Made by a program: the position numbers and the translations under genes. Shown one piece after another: positions 16,629 to 25,600 of a stretch of 64,000 nt of DNA. The stretch lies in NCBI GenBank assembly GCA_022446815.1, contig JAKVCD010000018.1, positions 121,411-185,410 of the forward strand. Reading direction: 5' to 3'. Position 1 is the first letter of the stretch. Every line of letters starts with the position of its first letter. The stretch is from Planctomycetota bacterium (GTDB taxonomy: Bacteria; Planctomycetota; UBA1135; GCA-002686595). The notes under the pieces were generated by a model. That model searched no databases, was not told the origin of the DNA, and saw only the letters and a program-made list of their open reading frames with translations.

Positions 16629-18920
16629 ATGATGTCGCGCCCTCTCCAACTCTTGGCCCTGACCCTCACCGCTGCGCTCACGTCTTGCTCAGATGGCGAC
16701 TCTGGGAGCCGAGGCCGGATGGAGGTGCTCGCGCTCACCTCGACCGCCGCCTCTGGCGCCTCCACTGCCGTCGAGGCTGTCGAGACGTTCAAGCCGACGG
16801 CCGCAGCCTTGAGCGACTGGCGGTTTGAGCACTGCGTCCCCTCGCTCGAGAAAAATGTGAGACGCGGTGACTCGATCTCTCTGACCTCCGAGCAGCGCAC
16901 GCACGTCATCTCCATCCCGTGCGACATCCAACCGGGGACTGTCAATCAGATCGTCCTGAACCTCGCCCTCTCGCAGGTGACGACTGTCAGAGCTCGCTTT
17001 CGCTCTAAGGGCAAGGTCGCCTGTCTCTCCGAAGCGATCCGTCAGCCTGTGAGCCGAGACCCTGAGCCGGTCTTCCTCGACATCTCTTCGGCGCTCGCTC
17101 TTGATAAGCCCTGTGACTCTGTAGAGATCATCTTCACTATCGTTCGTGAGAAGAGACCCTCCCTGCTCTTCGGCGTCGACCTGATGTGGGTGCCTCCGGC
17201 CTCGGTGCTCCCGATGGCCAGCCCTGAGCCGGGCGTAGGCGCGCCGATCGAGCTCGACGGAGACTTCCGCTCGGGCCTCTGCTTCGGCGATGGCGAGAGC
17301 GTACGTGCGCAGGCGCAGGCCTTTGAAGGTGCCGAACTCCGCTTCAGCTTCGGGGTCCCGCGTCAGGCCCTCTTCGCAGGGACAGGCGGCAGCTTGGAGG
17401 TGGACCTCACTGCGAAGGGGAGCGAGCCGGAGACTGAGGTGTTCCCGCTTGAACAGCTGAAGGCTTGGAATGATGTGAGGTTGCCGCTGGAGGACTTTGA
17501 GGGGGGCGCGATAGATGTCGAGTTTCGCTACAAGGGGGATGGGCCGGAGGGCGCCCTCATCGCGCTCGAAGCGCCGCGGCTGGTCGTGCCCAACGAAGAC
17601 CCTCAGCACATCGTCCTGATCACCTCAGACACGCACAGAGGTGATCACCTCGGTAAGGCTGATGGTGGAGTCGAGATCAGGACGCCGTTCTTGGATGAGC
17701 TGGCAGACACGGGCGTCTTCTTTGCGGACTGCATGTCCACCACGAACATCACGGTGCCGTCGCACGTCTCGATGATGACAGGGCACTCACCTAAGGCGAC
17801 GGGGTTGATCGACAACATGACGGCGCTCTCGCCGAGCTCGGTGACCATCGCTGAGTATCTACGAGACGAGGGCTACTACACGATCTCGGTGCTCAGCACG
17901 AAGCACCTGCGTCATGACAACAGCGGCCTCGGGCAGGGCTTCGCGAGGATGATCGCTACAGATAAAGAGAAGCAGCTAGGGCATCTCTCCACGGAGGTCA
18001 TCAGCGAGGTGCTCGAGAGAGAGGGGGACCAGCCGTGCTTCATCTGGTTGCACCTCTTCGACGCGCACGCTCCGTACGTACCGCCGGAGAAGTACAGGTA
18101 CGAGTACTACCCCAAGGACAAGAACCCTTACACGCAGGGCACAGGTCTCAGTGATGGGTCGCGCGCGGTCTGGGATCCGCGCATTCGAGACCTCGACTTT
18201 GTACTGGCTCAGTACCGCTCAGAGATCACTTACCTCGATGACTCTCTTGCAGAGGTCTTTGGTGAGCCTGCCTTTGATGACGCGATCATCGCCTTCACCG
18301 CTGACCACGGTGAAGAGCTAGGGAGTCACGGCATCTTCTTTAAGCACACAGGGCTCTACAGCGACACGGTGCACATTCCCCTGATCATGCGTTGGCCCGG
18401 TTGCCCCGCGGGGCTCCGAGTCGAGGCGCCGGTCCAGAACCTGAACCTCGGTCGGACGCTCCTAGATCTCGCAGGGCTCGAGGGCGCGGAGTTCCCTGGG
18501 GTCAGCTTGCTGGACTCTCTCCAAGAGGGCGCGGCCAGCGCGCCTCGCTTCGCGCTCGGGGCGCACGGTCACTGCGCTGCGGTTGAGAAGGATGGGTGGC
18601 TCTGTGTCCTGACTCTGCAGCCTAAAGGGGTTCCGAACGCGACGAAGCATCAGGTGGAGCTGTTCAATCTGAGAGAAGATCCAGGCTGCTTGAACGACCT
18701 CATCGAAGAGGATTTTGAGCGGGCTAAGCAGCTTCGCAGCGGTCTCATCGAGTGGCTTAACTCTGACCGCTTAGAGGGGATGGCGGTGAGTCGTACTCAG
18801 CACTCAGCGGAGCTGATGGAGGCGATCGCTGCCTTGGGATATGCCACGGAGTCCGGCAGCACGGACGGGCCTTACTACGAAGAAGACCCCAATGATGAGT
18901 GGTGCAAGCGCTTCAAGTAG
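16629..18920 (+). CDS. Sulfatase-like lipoprotein with N-terminal beta domains
   Basis: A 763-residue lipoprotein (lipobox LTAALTSC) with roughly 320 residues of beta-rich sequence before a sulfatase/alkaline-phosphatase-superfamily catalytic domain. The domain opens with IVLITSDTHRGDHLG (metal-ligand Asp), has WLHLFDAHAPYVPPEKY, AFTADHGEELGSHG (metal-site DHG) and a C-terminal TM-free tail. At the position of C/S-x-P-x-R the sequence is T375-V-P-S-H379 followed by VSMMTG. TVPSH-type enzymes are common in the superfamily and would not be activated by formylglycine; they may act as phosphoesterases or through Thr. The substrate is unknown. Confidence 0.8.
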   Translation: MMSRPLQLLALTLTAALTSCSDGDSGSRGRMEVLALTSTAASGASTAVEAVETFKPTAAALSDWRFEHCVPSLEKNVRRGDSISLTSEQRTHVISIPCDIQPGTVNQIVLNLALSQVTTVRARFRSKGKVACLSEAIRQPVSRDPEPVFLDISSALALDKPCDSVEIIFTIVREKRPSLLFGVDLMWVPPASVLPMASPEPGVGAPIELDGDFRSGLCFGDGESVRAQAQAFEGAELRFSFGVPRQALFAGTGGSLEVDLTAKGSEPETEVFPLEQLKAWNDVRLPLEDFEGGAIDVEFRYKGDGPEGALIALEAPRLVVPNEDPQHIVLITSDTHRGDHLGKADGGVEIRTPFLDELADTGVFFADCMSTTNITVPSHVSMMTGHSPKATGLIDNMTALSPSSVTIAEYLRDEGYYTISVLSTKHLRHDNSGLGQGFARMIATDKEKQLGHLSTEVISEVLEREGDQPCFIWLHLFDAHAPYVPPEKYRYEYYPKDKNPYTQGTGLSDGSRAVWDPRIRDLDFVLAQYRSEITYLDDSLAEVFGEPAFDDAIIAFTADHGEELGSHGIFFKHTGLYSDTVHIPLIMRWPGCPAGLRVEAPVQNLNLGRTLLDLAGLEGAEFPGVSLLDSLQEGAASAPRFALGAHGHCAAVEKDGWLCVLTLQPKGVPNATKHQVELFNLREDPGCLNDLIEEDFERAKQLRSGLIEWLNSDRLEGMAVSRTQHSAELMEAIAALGYATESGSTDGPYYEEDPNDEWCKRFK

Positions 18921-18934
18921 CGCTCACGCTGACC

Positions 18935-19513
18935 TCAAGTCCCGGCGTCTTTGCCCTCGATACCTAGCTCGCGCGCGTGGGGACGGAGCGCGTCGATCAA
19001 CAGCTGGATGTGCTCTCCGAGGTCTATCTCAAGCATCCGCGCGCCCTCCTGGACCTCATACCGCTCTACTCCAGCGGCGAACTTCTTGTCTTTGAGCTTC
19101 TTCTTCACGCTCTTCGGTGTCAGCGAGGTCACGCCGTCGGGTCTCAGATAGCAGCAGGCCATGACGAAGCCTGTGAGCTCGTCGCACGCTAAGAGGGCCT
19201 TGTCCATCTGTGACTCATACGGGACGCCCCACTGGGTGTAGTGGGCAGAGATCGCGTGGGCGAGCTCTTCCTCTCCGCGGTCACGCAGCCACGCGACGAT
19301 CTTGTTCGGGTGCTCCTGTGGCCACTTCTCGTAGTCAGCGTCATGGAGCATCCCGGCGATCCCCCAAGCCTCTACAGCCTCTTCACCGGGGCCATAGGCC
19401 AAGGCGGCCGCTCGCATGGTGACCTCTACCGCACGAGCGTGGCGGCGCAGGCTGTCGGTCTCGGTCCAAGCGGTGAGTTGCTCCCAGGCCGCTTCACGTG
19501 TGAGGGTGCTCAT
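18935..19513 (-). CDS. HD-domain hydrolase
   Basis: This 192-residue cytoplasmic protein has the HD metal-binding pattern: His25 in SLRRHARAVE, His57-Asp58 in GMLHDADYEKWP, a further His in HPNKIVAWL and HAISAH, and Asp in ACDELTGF. HD proteins of this size are often phosphohydrolases of nucleotides or similar small molecules. The sequence EKWPQEHPNKIV next to the HD pair is typical of a widespread uncharacterised subgroup. It is convergent with the sulfatase-like gene, 14 bp away, and stands alone. Confidence 0.75.
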   Translation of the reverse strand: MSTLTREAAWEQLTAWTETDSLRRHARAVEVTMRAAALAYGPGEEAVEAWGIAGMLHDADYEKWPQEHPNKIVAWLRDRGEEELAHAISAHYTQWGVPYESQMDKALLACDELTGFVMACCYLRPDGVTSLTPKSVKKKLKDKKFAAGVERYEVQEGARMLEIDLGEHIQLLIDALRPHARELGIEGKDAGT

Positions 19514-19561
19514 CTGTCAGAGGATACGAGATCCCAGCCGGGCTGACCTCGGCGGAGCGCC

Positions 19562-20581
19562 TCAGCGCCGCCGCCGGCGACCGCTCTCATCCTCGGTCGG
19601 CCCACCGCGCTCGGGGGCGGGGAGGTCCGGGGTGTGGACAATACGGAGCTTGGGCCTGAGCTCTCGCAGTCGCCCAATCCCCGCAGGGGTGATCTGGGTC
19701 TTCCACAGGTACACGGTCTCGAGCTTCTTGAGCTTGGCGATGACCTCGATCGAGGCGTCCGTGACCTTGGTGCTGAAGAGGTTCAAAGAGCGCAGGTCGT
19801 TTAGGCCGAAGAGGTGGATGAGCGCAGCGTCAGTGATGTTTGTCTGTCGGAGGTCGAGCTTCACAAGTCGAGACATCTCCGCGACCACAGCGAGAGCCTC
19901 ATCCGCGATGCGTGTGCGGCCGAGGTCGAGGGTGACGATGTGCCCCGCGCAGCCTGCGAGCCCGCGGACGTGGTCAGTGCCGGTGCGGCCCTGGTTTGAG
20001 GGGAAGTTGGCTGCGAGCAGCGGACTCCCGGGGAAGACCGGCTTGAGCATCCCGTGCTCGCCCGCAGCGGCCGCGAGCTGGTTTGGGGTGCAGGGAGTCA
20101 GACCCTCTCCGAGCTCAATGTAGAGCTGGACGATACGTGGGAGCTTGCCAGTAGGCTTTGGAGTCAGCTTTGGCGTGTCAGGAGAGGTCTCTCCGGGCGC
20201 CGGTGCGCCGATCCAGTCGCCGAAGTCAGCCCCCTCTGCGATCCACGTGCGGATCGTCTCGACCTCTGCTTTTGAGAGACCGTCGCTGTTAGGGGGCATC
20301 AGGTCGGGGTCGTCCTTGTCGAGCGCGATCAACTCATAGAGCGTGCTGAGGTTGGGATCGCCTGGGACTACGACTGGACCCGACCGCGTCCCCTCTAAGA
20401 TCCAGTGCTTGCCGTCGAGGCGCAGCCCGCCTTTGGGGCGCTTGCCTGAGTTGGTGGCGGGGTCTTGATGGCACTCGATGCAGCGACCCTTGAGGATCGG
20501 CAGGACCTCTTTGCGAAAGTCCACTGCCGGGGCCTCTGCGCCTACAGCGAAGGAGAGCAGGAGCGGGGAGATGTGCATCAC
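19562..20581 (-). CDS. PSCyt1 cytochrome-like protein with leucine-rich repeats
   Basis: A 339-residue secreted protein. After a short signal peptide it has a planctomycete cytochrome C domain (PSCyt1): C34-I-E-C-H38 fits a covalent haem c site, followed by GGLRLDG, SLY-type LSTLYELI and MPPNSDGLSKAEVETIRTWI, the Met of MPP being a plausible axial ligand. Residues about 180-320 form several leucine-rich repeat units (LVKLDLRQTNITDAAL, LRSLNLFSTKVTDAS). It is the last gene of a three-gene operon with a DUF1549/DUF1553 and a DUF1501 protein; its ATG overlaps the DUF1501 stop by 4 bp. This trio is characteristic of Planctomycetota, and its biochemical role is not established. Confidence 0.85.
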   Translation of the reverse strand: MMHISPLLLSFAVGAEAPAVDFRKEVLPILKGRCIECHQDPATNSGKRPKGGLRLDGKHWILEGTRSGPVVVPGDPNLSTLYELIALDKDDPDLMPPNSDGLSKAEVETIRTWIAEGADFGDWIGAPAPGETSPDTPKLTPKPTGKLPRIVQLYIELGEGLTPCTPNQLAAAAGEHGMLKPVFPGSPLLAANFPSNQGRTGTDHVRGLAGCAGHIVTLDLGRTRIADEALAVVAEMSRLVKLDLRQTNITDAALIHLFGLNDLRSLNLFSTKVTDASIEVIAKLKKLETVYLWKTQITPAGIGRLRELRPKLRIVHTPDLPAPERGGPTEDESGRRRRR

Positions 20582-21885
20582 GTGAACATCGCCTTCACAG
20601 GGATCCCCTTGTGAGCGACCCGGAACGGTCGGCCCGAGGGTGAGTACATCTCATACTCGGTCGGGAGGCCGAGGCCGTATGCGATCGTCGCGTTGAAGTC
20701 CTCGACCGTGACGATGTCCTCGATGACCTCATGCCCCTCAGCGTCAGTTTTGCCGTACTTGATCCCACCTTGGATGCCGCCGCCCGCGAGGAGACAGGTG
20801 AAGGCCTTGGGGTAGTGGTCTCTGCCGTCCCGTTGGGTGTTGATCCTAGGCGTACGCCCGAACTCCGTCGCGAGGACGACCATGGTGTCCTCGAGGAGTC
20901 CGCGGGCGTCGAGGTCAGCGAGCAGGGCTGAGAGAGCGCGATCCACCGGCGGGCAGAGCTCGCCCATCTGGTCGAAGTTCTCGGCGTGCGTGTCCCAGCC
21001 GTTCTTGACGACCTCGACGAAGCGAACGTCGTGCTCGATCAGCCTGCGGGCTAGGAGGCAGCCCTTACCGAAGGGATCTGAGCCATAGGCGGCTTGGATC
21101 GACTCAGGCTCTTTGCTGATGTCGAAGGCGTCGAGGTCCTGCGAATCCATCAAGGAGAGCGCCTGCTCGTACATGTCTCCGTAGGCGCGAACCTCCTTCG
21201 TGTTATAGCGATCGCGGAAGGCCCCATTCATCTCCCGCAAGCGCTCCATGCGCCGGTCAAAGATCCTCTCGCTCACACCCTCTGCGCGGGCGCTGTTCTG
21301 GAGTCCGTCCTCAGCGCTGCCGATCGGGAGAGGCATGTATTTGGACTCCAGGAAGCCGCCGGAGGCGTTGTAGACGCCGCCGTTGATCGCGACATGACCC
21401 GGGAGGGTCTTGTTCACTGGTCCAGCCATGTAGTTCAGCCATGCGCCGAGGCTGGGGTGACGAATAGTCCCTCGCAGCTCGTAGCTCGTGTGCATGTAGT
21501 ACTGGCCTTGGGCGTGCGCACCTTGGTTCGAGTTAACGGACTCCACGACACAGACCTTGTCCATGTGCCGAGCCATGAGAGGGAAGTGCTCGGAGACTCG
21601 GACGTCGTCAGCGTTGGATTGGAGGGACTCGGTCGGCCCTTGGGTGGCAGCGCCCGGCTTCGGGCTGAAGGTGTCGAGCTGGGACATTCCTCCCGACATG
21701 TAGAGGTAGATCACGCGCTTCGCGGTGGCGTGTTGGAGGGGGATGGCTCCGTCCTGTGACAGCGCGCCGCTGAGCGGGCTCGCGAGAGGCGCCGTCCCGA
21801 CACCGAAGAGACCAGCGGCGAGGCCGGTGACGAAGGTGCGGCGTGAGGGCTCATCCGCTCTGTGGAGGTGTTCTCTAAGCGTCAT
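20578..21885 (-). CDS. DUF1501 family protein with Tat signal
   Basis: This 435-residue protein begins with a twin-arginine signal (SRRTFVTG), so it is exported folded. The DUF1501 family belongs to the alkaline-phosphatase/sulfatase superfamily; hallmarks here are RVIYLYMSGGMSQLDTFSPKPG, GAHAQGQYYMHTSYELRG, VEVVKNGWDTHAENF and TMVVLATEFGRTPRIN. It lies 7 bp downstream of the DUF1549/DUF1553 gene and overlaps the PSCyt1 gene. These families are consistently paired in planctomycetes, suggesting one extracellular complex, but substrate and activity are unknown. Confidence 0.88.
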   Translation of the reverse strand: MTLREHLHRADEPSRRTFVTGLAAGLFGVGTAPLASPLSGALSQDGAIPLQHATAKRVIYLYMSGGMSQLDTFSPKPGAATQGPTESLQSNADDVRVSEHFPLMARHMDKVCVVESVNSNQGAHAQGQYYMHTSYELRGTIRHPSLGAWLNYMAGPVNKTLPGHVAINGGVYNASGGFLESKYMPLPIGSAEDGLQNSARAEGVSERIFDRRMERLREMNGAFRDRYNTKEVRAYGDMYEQALSLMDSQDLDAFDISKEPESIQAAYGSDPFGKGCLLARRLIEHDVRFVEVVKNGWDTHAENFDQMGELCPPVDRALSALLADLDARGLLEDTMVVLATEFGRTPRINTQRDGRDHYPKAFTCLLAGGGIQGGIKYGKTDAEGHEVIEDIVTVEDFNATIAYGLGLPTEYEMYSPSGRPFRVAHKGIPVKAMFT

Positions 21886-21892
21886 GTCGCAC

Positions 21893-23935
21893 CTACCGAA
21901 TGAAGAGGAACTCGTGAGTGTTCAAGAGGGTCCAGATCATGTCCTTCGTCCCTTGGCGCGCGTCGTCGCGCATGATGCGGAGCCACATGTCTCGTTCCTC
22001 AGGCTCAGGCTCTCTCGAGAGGACCCCGACATAGGCCGTGTTGATTTGAGACGCTGGCGCGCGCGCGCGAATCATCTCTCTGCGCAGAACAGCCTGCGTC
22101 TGGTTGAGCAATCGCTCTTCAACGAAGCCGTTCAACAGGTTCAAGAGCTGTGGGATGTTGGCGTCCTCGTGGGAGGCATCGATCAGGTCGCGCTTGCTCT
22201 GACCGAACTGCCTAAGGAAGTGTCCGTCGGGGGCGGGTGAAGGCAGGTCAGAGGCGCGCGCCATGTAGTTCGCGCGGAGGCGCTCGCGACCGCGAACGCC
22301 ATTGATGCCTAAGTCGCGGAGGGACTGGATGATGCGCTCGACCGTGACCGCGTCGCCGCGCTTACGCGCCTCCTTGAGCTGCTCGCTGAGCATGCGAACC
22401 CGGGCAGACCGACGGAGGTCATCTCTGTTCCTGCTCTCTCGGCGCATCTCCCTGTAGGCCATCGGGTCGGAGTAGCGGGTGATCATGAGGTCGAGCTCCT
22501 TCTCAAACTCCTCCTCATTGAGAGAGAGGAGCTCTTCGTAGCTCGTGTAGACGTCAAGCGCGACGGCGTCGGGTTCTGACAAGGTCGTGTCGATGTCCGG
22601 GATGACGAGGGTGAGCATGGAGTCCCAGCACTGCTCAGCGCTCATCCTTCGCATGAGGGGCGCGTGGTGGGCGTACCCCTCCCGCTCTTGCACGCTCTCA
22701 CGCTGATAAGCGTCCGTGGTGTAGAGGATCTCGAGGAAGGCGCGGAGGTCGTAATCGACCTCGCGCATCAGGTCCTCGAGCAGGTTCATGAGGTCAGGGT
22801 TGGCAGCGACGGAGTCATCTCGGAGGTCATCGACGGGCTCAATGAGCGCGACACCGAAGGCGCGCTCCCACATGCGGTTTGCGATGACCGTGGTGAAGCG
22901 TGGGGTCTGGCTGTCAGTCAGCCATTCTGAGAAGGCTGCCCTTGAGTTGATCTCGCGCCGCTTGTCCGGATCTAAGCCTTTGAAGCGACGCATACGGCGC
23001 CGATCCTTCTTGTCCTTTGGGGGGATGATCGGATTGAGCCCCGGGTCGTCGCCAAAGATTGCCTTGGCCTTAACGAAGTCGCCGGGCTCTGCGTCTGAGT
23101 ACTGATAGTCGTCGGGAAGCTTCGCGAGGCCGGTGCCTGTCCCCTTCACGCCTGTCGCGACGGTCTCGAAGAACTTCCTGAACGCGCCTTGGGCAGCTCT
23201 GCCGTGCTCCTCGATCTTTTTGTCGAGGATGGGGCGGAAGTGATCAGACTGGGGGAAGTCGTTTGCTCGAAAGATGTAGTCCACATCTCCCATGAACGCG
23301 ACCATCTCGAAGTACTGCTTCTGAGTCCACTTGTCGAAGGGGTGATCGTGGCATTGGGCACACTCGAGGCGAGTGCCGAGGAAGACACGCACGGTGTTCG
23401 ACATGCTGTCTTCAGGCATGTTGCGGTCTCGGAGCATGAGCCCGGTCGCGCCATTGTTCCTCGCGTGTCCAGGCCCGTCGGCTGCTAGCAGCTCTGCGAC
23501 CCACTCGTCGTAGGGCTTGTTCTCTTCGAGCGCCACCTTCATCCAGTGGATGAAGGGCTCACCAGAGGTCCGGCGCGCGAGCACCGACTTGATACGGAGG
23601 ATGTCCGCCCAGTAGTTGAACGAGTGGCTAGCGAAGCCTGGTGAGCGAAGGAGCTCGCTCACGAGAGCGTCACGCTTGCCCTCTTCAGCGGAGGAGAAGA
23701 AGGCCTCTGCCTCCCGGTTGGTTGGGATGCGCCCGACGATGTCTAAGTAGGCGCGCCGGACGAAGGTCTCATCGTCGGCGACTGGGGGGGAAGAGATCCC
23801 TGAGTCTTGAAGGTGGGCGTCGATCAGCTCATCCACGCGTGCTGCTCGCCCGGCTAGGGCCTCTGAGGTCTCTGCTGCGCTCGAGCCCATGAGCGTGAGG
23901 CCCGAAACAAAGGCGAGTGTTATGAGTGTCTTCAT
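21893..23935 (-). CDS. DUF1549/DUF1553 domain protein
   Basis: A 680-residue secreted protein (signal peptide ending near SSAAE). The N-terminal half is DUF1549 (VDELIDAHL, FVRRAYLDIVGRIPT, GTRLECAQCHDHPFDKWTQ). The CAQCH motif around residue 195 fits haem c attachment. The C-terminal half is DUF1553 (RAAFSEWLTDSQTPRFTTV, IANRMWERAFGVALIEPVDDLRD, ending TLLNTHEFLFIR). It is the first gene of the operon running to 19562. A 19-bp tandem repeat lies about 70 bp before its start. No signal-independent function is known. Confidence 0.88.
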   Translation of the reverse strand: MKTLITLAFVSGLTLMGSSAAETSEALAGRAARVDELIDAHLQDSGISSPPVADDETFVRRAYLDIVGRIPTNREAEAFFSSAEEGKRDALVSELLRSPGFASHSFNYWADILRIKSVLARRTSGEPFIHWMKVALEENKPYDEWVAELLAADGPGHARNNGATGLMLRDRNMPEDSMSNTVRVFLGTRLECAQCHDHPFDKWTQKQYFEMVAFMGDVDYIFRANDFPQSDHFRPILDKKIEEHGRAAQGAFRKFFETVATGVKGTGTGLAKLPDDYQYSDAEPGDFVKAKAIFGDDPGLNPIIPPKDKKDRRRMRRFKGLDPDKRREINSRAAFSEWLTDSQTPRFTTVIANRMWERAFGVALIEPVDDLRDDSVAANPDLMNLLEDLMREVDYDLRAFLEILYTTDAYQRESVQEREGYAHHAPLMRRMSAEQCWDSMLTLVIPDIDTTLSEPDAVALDVYTSYEELLSLNEEEFEKELDLMITRYSDPMAYREMRRESRNRDDLRRSARVRMLSEQLKEARKRGDAVTVERIIQSLRDLGINGVRGRERLRANYMARASDLPSPAPDGHFLRQFGQSKRDLIDASHEDANIPQLLNLLNGFVEERLLNQTQAVLRREMIRARAPASQINTAYVGVLSREPEPEERDMWLRIMRDDARQGTKDMIWTLLNTHEFLFIR

Positions 23936-24002
23936 GGTGAGCGGTCGGCTGGTGCCTGCCTTTGCTGAGCGTCAGCCCTTGTCCTGCTGGCGCATACACA
24001 AT

Positions 24003-24040
24003 GGTCTATCGGCCAAGCAGGGGTCTATCGGCCAAGCAGG
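24003..24040. repeat. Two tandem copies of a 19-bp unit
   Basis: GGTCTATCGGCCAAGCAGG occurs twice, head to tail, at 24003-24021 and 24022-24040, upstream of the DUF1549/DUF1553 gene that starts at 23935. The core CTATCGGCCA also occurs at 29204-29213 just upstream of the other PSCyt1 operon. Confidence 0.7.
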
Positions 24041-24133
24041 GCTTGTCGTCAACACGATAGCAGCGTCATGGTTCTGCGGGGCTTCTACGAATCTAGACCC
24101 CCTCCTGTGAGGGCCTCTGCTGGGTCTCCGCGG

Positions 24134-25600
24134 TTAGGCGATCACGCCGCGGATCAGCTCAGGCTCGACCACGCCAGTCAGCTTCCTGTCTAGGCCGCCG
24201 AAGGGGAAGGTGAGCTCATGATGATCTAGGCCCATGAGGTGGAGGATAGTCGCGTGCAGATCTCGCACGTGGTGGCGATCGACGGCCGCCTCCATGCCAA
24301 GCTCGTCGGTCTCTCCTACAGAGCCCGGGCGGACGCCCGCGCCTGCGAGCCACATGGTGAAGCCTTTCGGGTTGTGATCGCGCCCAATGACGCTCGCTAC
24401 CTGTGCCGGGCTGGCCTGCTGGCCGACCGGCTGCCTGCCGAACTCGCCGCCCCAGATGACGAGAGTCTCATCAAGGAGGCCGCGCTCCTCTAGGTCGGTG
24501 AGGAGTCCAGAGATCGGACGATCGATCTCAGGACAGTGGATGGCGAGGTTCTCCTCGACGCCGTGGTGCGCGTCCCAGGTCTGCTGTTGGTGCCCGCCTC
24601 CATGGTAGATCTGGACGAAGCGCACGCCGCGCTCGATGAGGCGCCGGGCGATGAGGCACTGGCGCCCAAAGACCGCAGGCCCCACCGCGAGCGGGTGATC
24701 AGGCTTCGGGTCGTTGAGGCCGTACATCTCTCGCGTCCGCTCGCTCTCCTGTGTCATCACATCAAGCGCTTCAGGAGCAGCAGCCTGCATGTTCCAGGCG
24801 AGCTCGTGGCTCGTCGTGCGCGCCTCTAGCTCGTCGGAGCCGCCGCGGAGCTTGGTGTGTCGCTCGTTCAAAGAGCGCAAGGCCTCGAGCTGACGCCAGC
24901 GGCCAGCGAGCCTGAGCTGCGCTTGCGCAGAGTCGAGCGCGGGGGTCATGTCCAAGAGAGGCTGTCCAGCTGCGCGCAGGAGAGTCCCTTGGTGGGTCGC
25001 TGGCATGTAGCCGCTAGTCCAGTTCGCTGGTCCTGAGATCGGGCCGCCGCGCGGGTCATGCATCACGACGAAGCCGGGGAGGTCAGCGTTCTCCGTGCCG
25101 AGTGCGTAGTGGATCCATGCGCCCATCGAGGGGTGGCCTTGGACGAACTGGCCGCTGTTCATCTGCAAGACCGCAGAGCCGTGCGCGAAAGAGTCTGTGT
25201 AGAGGCTCTTTATGACCGCGAGCTTGTCCATGTGTTGAGACAAGCGAGGCAGAGCGTCTGAGCACCACTGTCCGGTCTCTCCGTACTGTTTGAAGCTACG
25301 CTCAGAGCCGAGGATGACTGCGGAGGTCTTGTCATGCCGGCGCTTCTCGTAGTCGACGGTCTGGCCGCTCCGCCTCTGCAGCTCGGGCTTATAGTCGAAG
25401 AGGTCCATCTGCGAGGGCCCTCCGAACATGAAGAGGAAGATCACGCGCTTCGCCTTCACTGGGAGCGCGCTCGCCCCACTCAAGCCGCTGAAGTAGCCAG
25501 CGGAGGCTAGCTGGCTCGCGAGCCCCATGCCCACGGCGCCGCCCGCGAGGCCCCGCAGGAGCTCGCGTCGATTCCAGCTCTCTCTTTGGGGGCGGCTCAT
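24134..25600 (-). CDS. DUF1501 family protein with Tat signal (second copy)
   Basis: A 488-residue member of the same family as the 20578 gene. The N-terminus has a twin-arginine-like signal (NRRELLRG followed by a Gly/Ala-rich hydrophobic stretch). Family motifs are RVIFLFMFGGPSQMDLFDYKPEL, FVQIYHGGGHQQQTWDAHHG, LVIWGGEFGRQPV and IGRDHNPKGFTMWLAG. Its ATG overlaps the stop of the upstream PSCyt1/DUF1549/DUF1553 gene (ATGA), so the two are coupled. A weak 5-bp stem (24100-24113) follows the gene and may end transcription. Confidence 0.88.
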   Translation of the reverse strand: MSRPQRESWNRRELLRGLAGGAVGMGLASQLASAGYFSGLSGASALPVKAKRVIFLFMFGGPSQMDLFDYKPELQRRSGQTVDYEKRRHDKTSAVILGSERSFKQYGETGQWCSDALPRLSQHMDKLAVIKSLYTDSFAHGSAVLQMNSGQFVQGHPSMGAWIHYALGTENADLPGFVVMHDPRGGPISGPANWTSGYMPATHQGTLLRAAGQPLLDMTPALDSAQAQLRLAGRWRQLEALRSLNERHTKLRGGSDELEARTTSHELAWNMQAAAPEALDVMTQESERTREMYGLNDPKPDHPLAVGPAVFGRQCLIARRLIERGVRFVQIYHGGGHQQQTWDAHHGVEENLAIHCPEIDRPISGLLTDLEERGLLDETLVIWGGEFGRQPVGQQASPAQVASVIGRDHNPKGFTMWLAGAGVRPGSVGETDELGMEAAVDRHHVRDLHATILHLMGLDHHELTFPFGGLDRKLTGVVEPELIRGVIA

